Part shown: in pieces, positions 11,407 to 11,832 of the stretch | How positions within the stretch are numbered: position 1 is the stretch's first letter | Layout of the letters: every line of letters begins with the position of its first letter | Assembly: GCA_947581885.1 (NCBI GenBank) | Contig: CANPWF010000042.1 | Location: 1-11,832, forward strand | From: an uncultured Clostridia bacterium | GTDB taxonomy: Bacteria; Bacillota; Clostridia; Christensenellales; Borkfalkiaceae | Length of the DNA: 11,832 bases | Direction: 5' to 3' | Notes under the pieces: model-generated | The model's input: the letters and a program-made list of their open reading frames with translations, nothing else | Databases searched by the model: none | What the model was told of the DNA's origin: nothing | Position numbers and translations under genes: made by a program

Positions 11407-11832
11407 TTATACAGCCTCCTTTCCGCTCATAAGGGAAACATAGTATTCTTCCAGCCCGATTTTATGCTTTTTGATTTCACTCGGCGCGAAGCCGTTCTGC
11501 ATAAGATAAGCGGAGAGCCTTGCCGTGTCGTCGATGTCATAGACGCGAAGTTCGCTTTCCTCGAATTTCACGTTGTACCCGCCACGCCACAAAAGGTCTG
11601 CCGTCGCTTGGAGATTTTGTGTTTTCAGAGATACATAAACTTGCGAGCGGCTGTCCATTTCCGAGGCGGCAATTTCTTTTATCATCTTGCCCTGACGGAT
11701 AATGCCGTAGTGCGTGGCGATCTTTTCAAGTTCTCCGAGGATATGAGAGGAAATAAGGACGGTACAGCCGTAGTTTTTGGTAATGTCTACGAGAATTTCC
11801 CGCATGAGCCGCATACCGTCGGTGTCGAGTCC
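11407..11832 (-). CDS. ABC transporter ATP-binding protein, C-terminal part (first pair, partial)
   Basis: The frame is open to the window edge; 141 residues are present, starting inside the D-loop just after Walker B (GLDTDGMRLMRE). The switch histidine region SSHILGELEKIATHYGIIR is nearly identical to that of the other ATPase, followed by the same extra C-terminal domain ending in IGLEEYYVSLM. Walker A, Q-loop and signature lie outside the window, so activity cannot be judged. The stop (TAA) is one base before the permease start, showing tight coupling. The apparent ATG at 11814 is internal, not a start. Confidence 0.88.
   Translation of the reverse strand, partial: GLDTDGMRLMREILVDITKNYGCTVLISSHILGELEKIATHYGIIRQGKMIKEIAASEMDSRSQVYVSLKTQNLQATADLLWRGGYNVKFEESELRVYDIDDTARLSAYLMQNGFAPSEIKKHKIGLEEYYVSLMSGKEAV

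Overview
The window looks like a chromosomal segment of a Gram-positive, gut-type anaerobe of the Clostridia or a related lineage. The evidence is a BspA-like leucine-rich-repeat protein end, strong AGGAGG-type ribosome binding sites, consensus sigma-A promoters (several with a TGn extension), a BcrA/lantibiotic-immunity style ABC cassette, and moderately GC-rich genes between AT-rich promoters. The exact taxon cannot be fixed from sequence alone. No CRISPR array, tRNA, rRNA, insertion sequence or prophage is visible.

Layout: (1) 2-298 is the C-terminal end of a BspA-like surface protein, closed by a terminator. (2) 346-712 holds no protein gene. It has a consensus promoter followed by a strongly structured stretch that I call a candidate non-coding RNA. 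(3) An Hsp20 gene (minus) and a formate/nitrite transporter gene (plus) diverge from back-to-back promoters at 1167-1236. The hsp20 leader hides its Shine-Dalgarno sequence in a hairpin. (4) A DprA/Smf-like gene (minus, 2115-2933). (5) 2934-3529 is a gap with promoters at both ends and what looks like the decayed tail of a gene in the middle. (6) 3530-7020 is a plus-strand operon: SDR oxidoreductase, fumarate-reductase-like flavoprotein, NodB-type polysaccharide deacetylase. (7) Converging on it is a minus-strand eda-kdgK pair (8742-7121) for the lower Entner-Doudoroff / hexuronate route, preceded by a promoter and a terminator-like attenuator. (8) 8894 to the window end is a minus-strand ABC exporter operon with two paralogous ATPase/permease pairs; the first ATPase is cut by the window edge.

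How the parts may work together: KDG kinase and KDPG aldolase take 2-keto-3-deoxygluconate to pyruvate and glyceraldehyde 3-phosphate. The convergent SDR/flavoprotein/deacetylase operon may feed an acidic or acetylated sugar into that route, but its substrate is not shown by the sequence. The FNT channel would move formate or a similar small anion, as expected in a fermenter. The ABC cassette resembles self-protection or peptide-antibiotic exporters. I see no clear new defence or mobile system. The most unusual signals are at the RNA level: a possible RNA thermometer on hsp20, mutually exclusive hairpins ahead of eda, and the structured RNA candidate at about 400-710.
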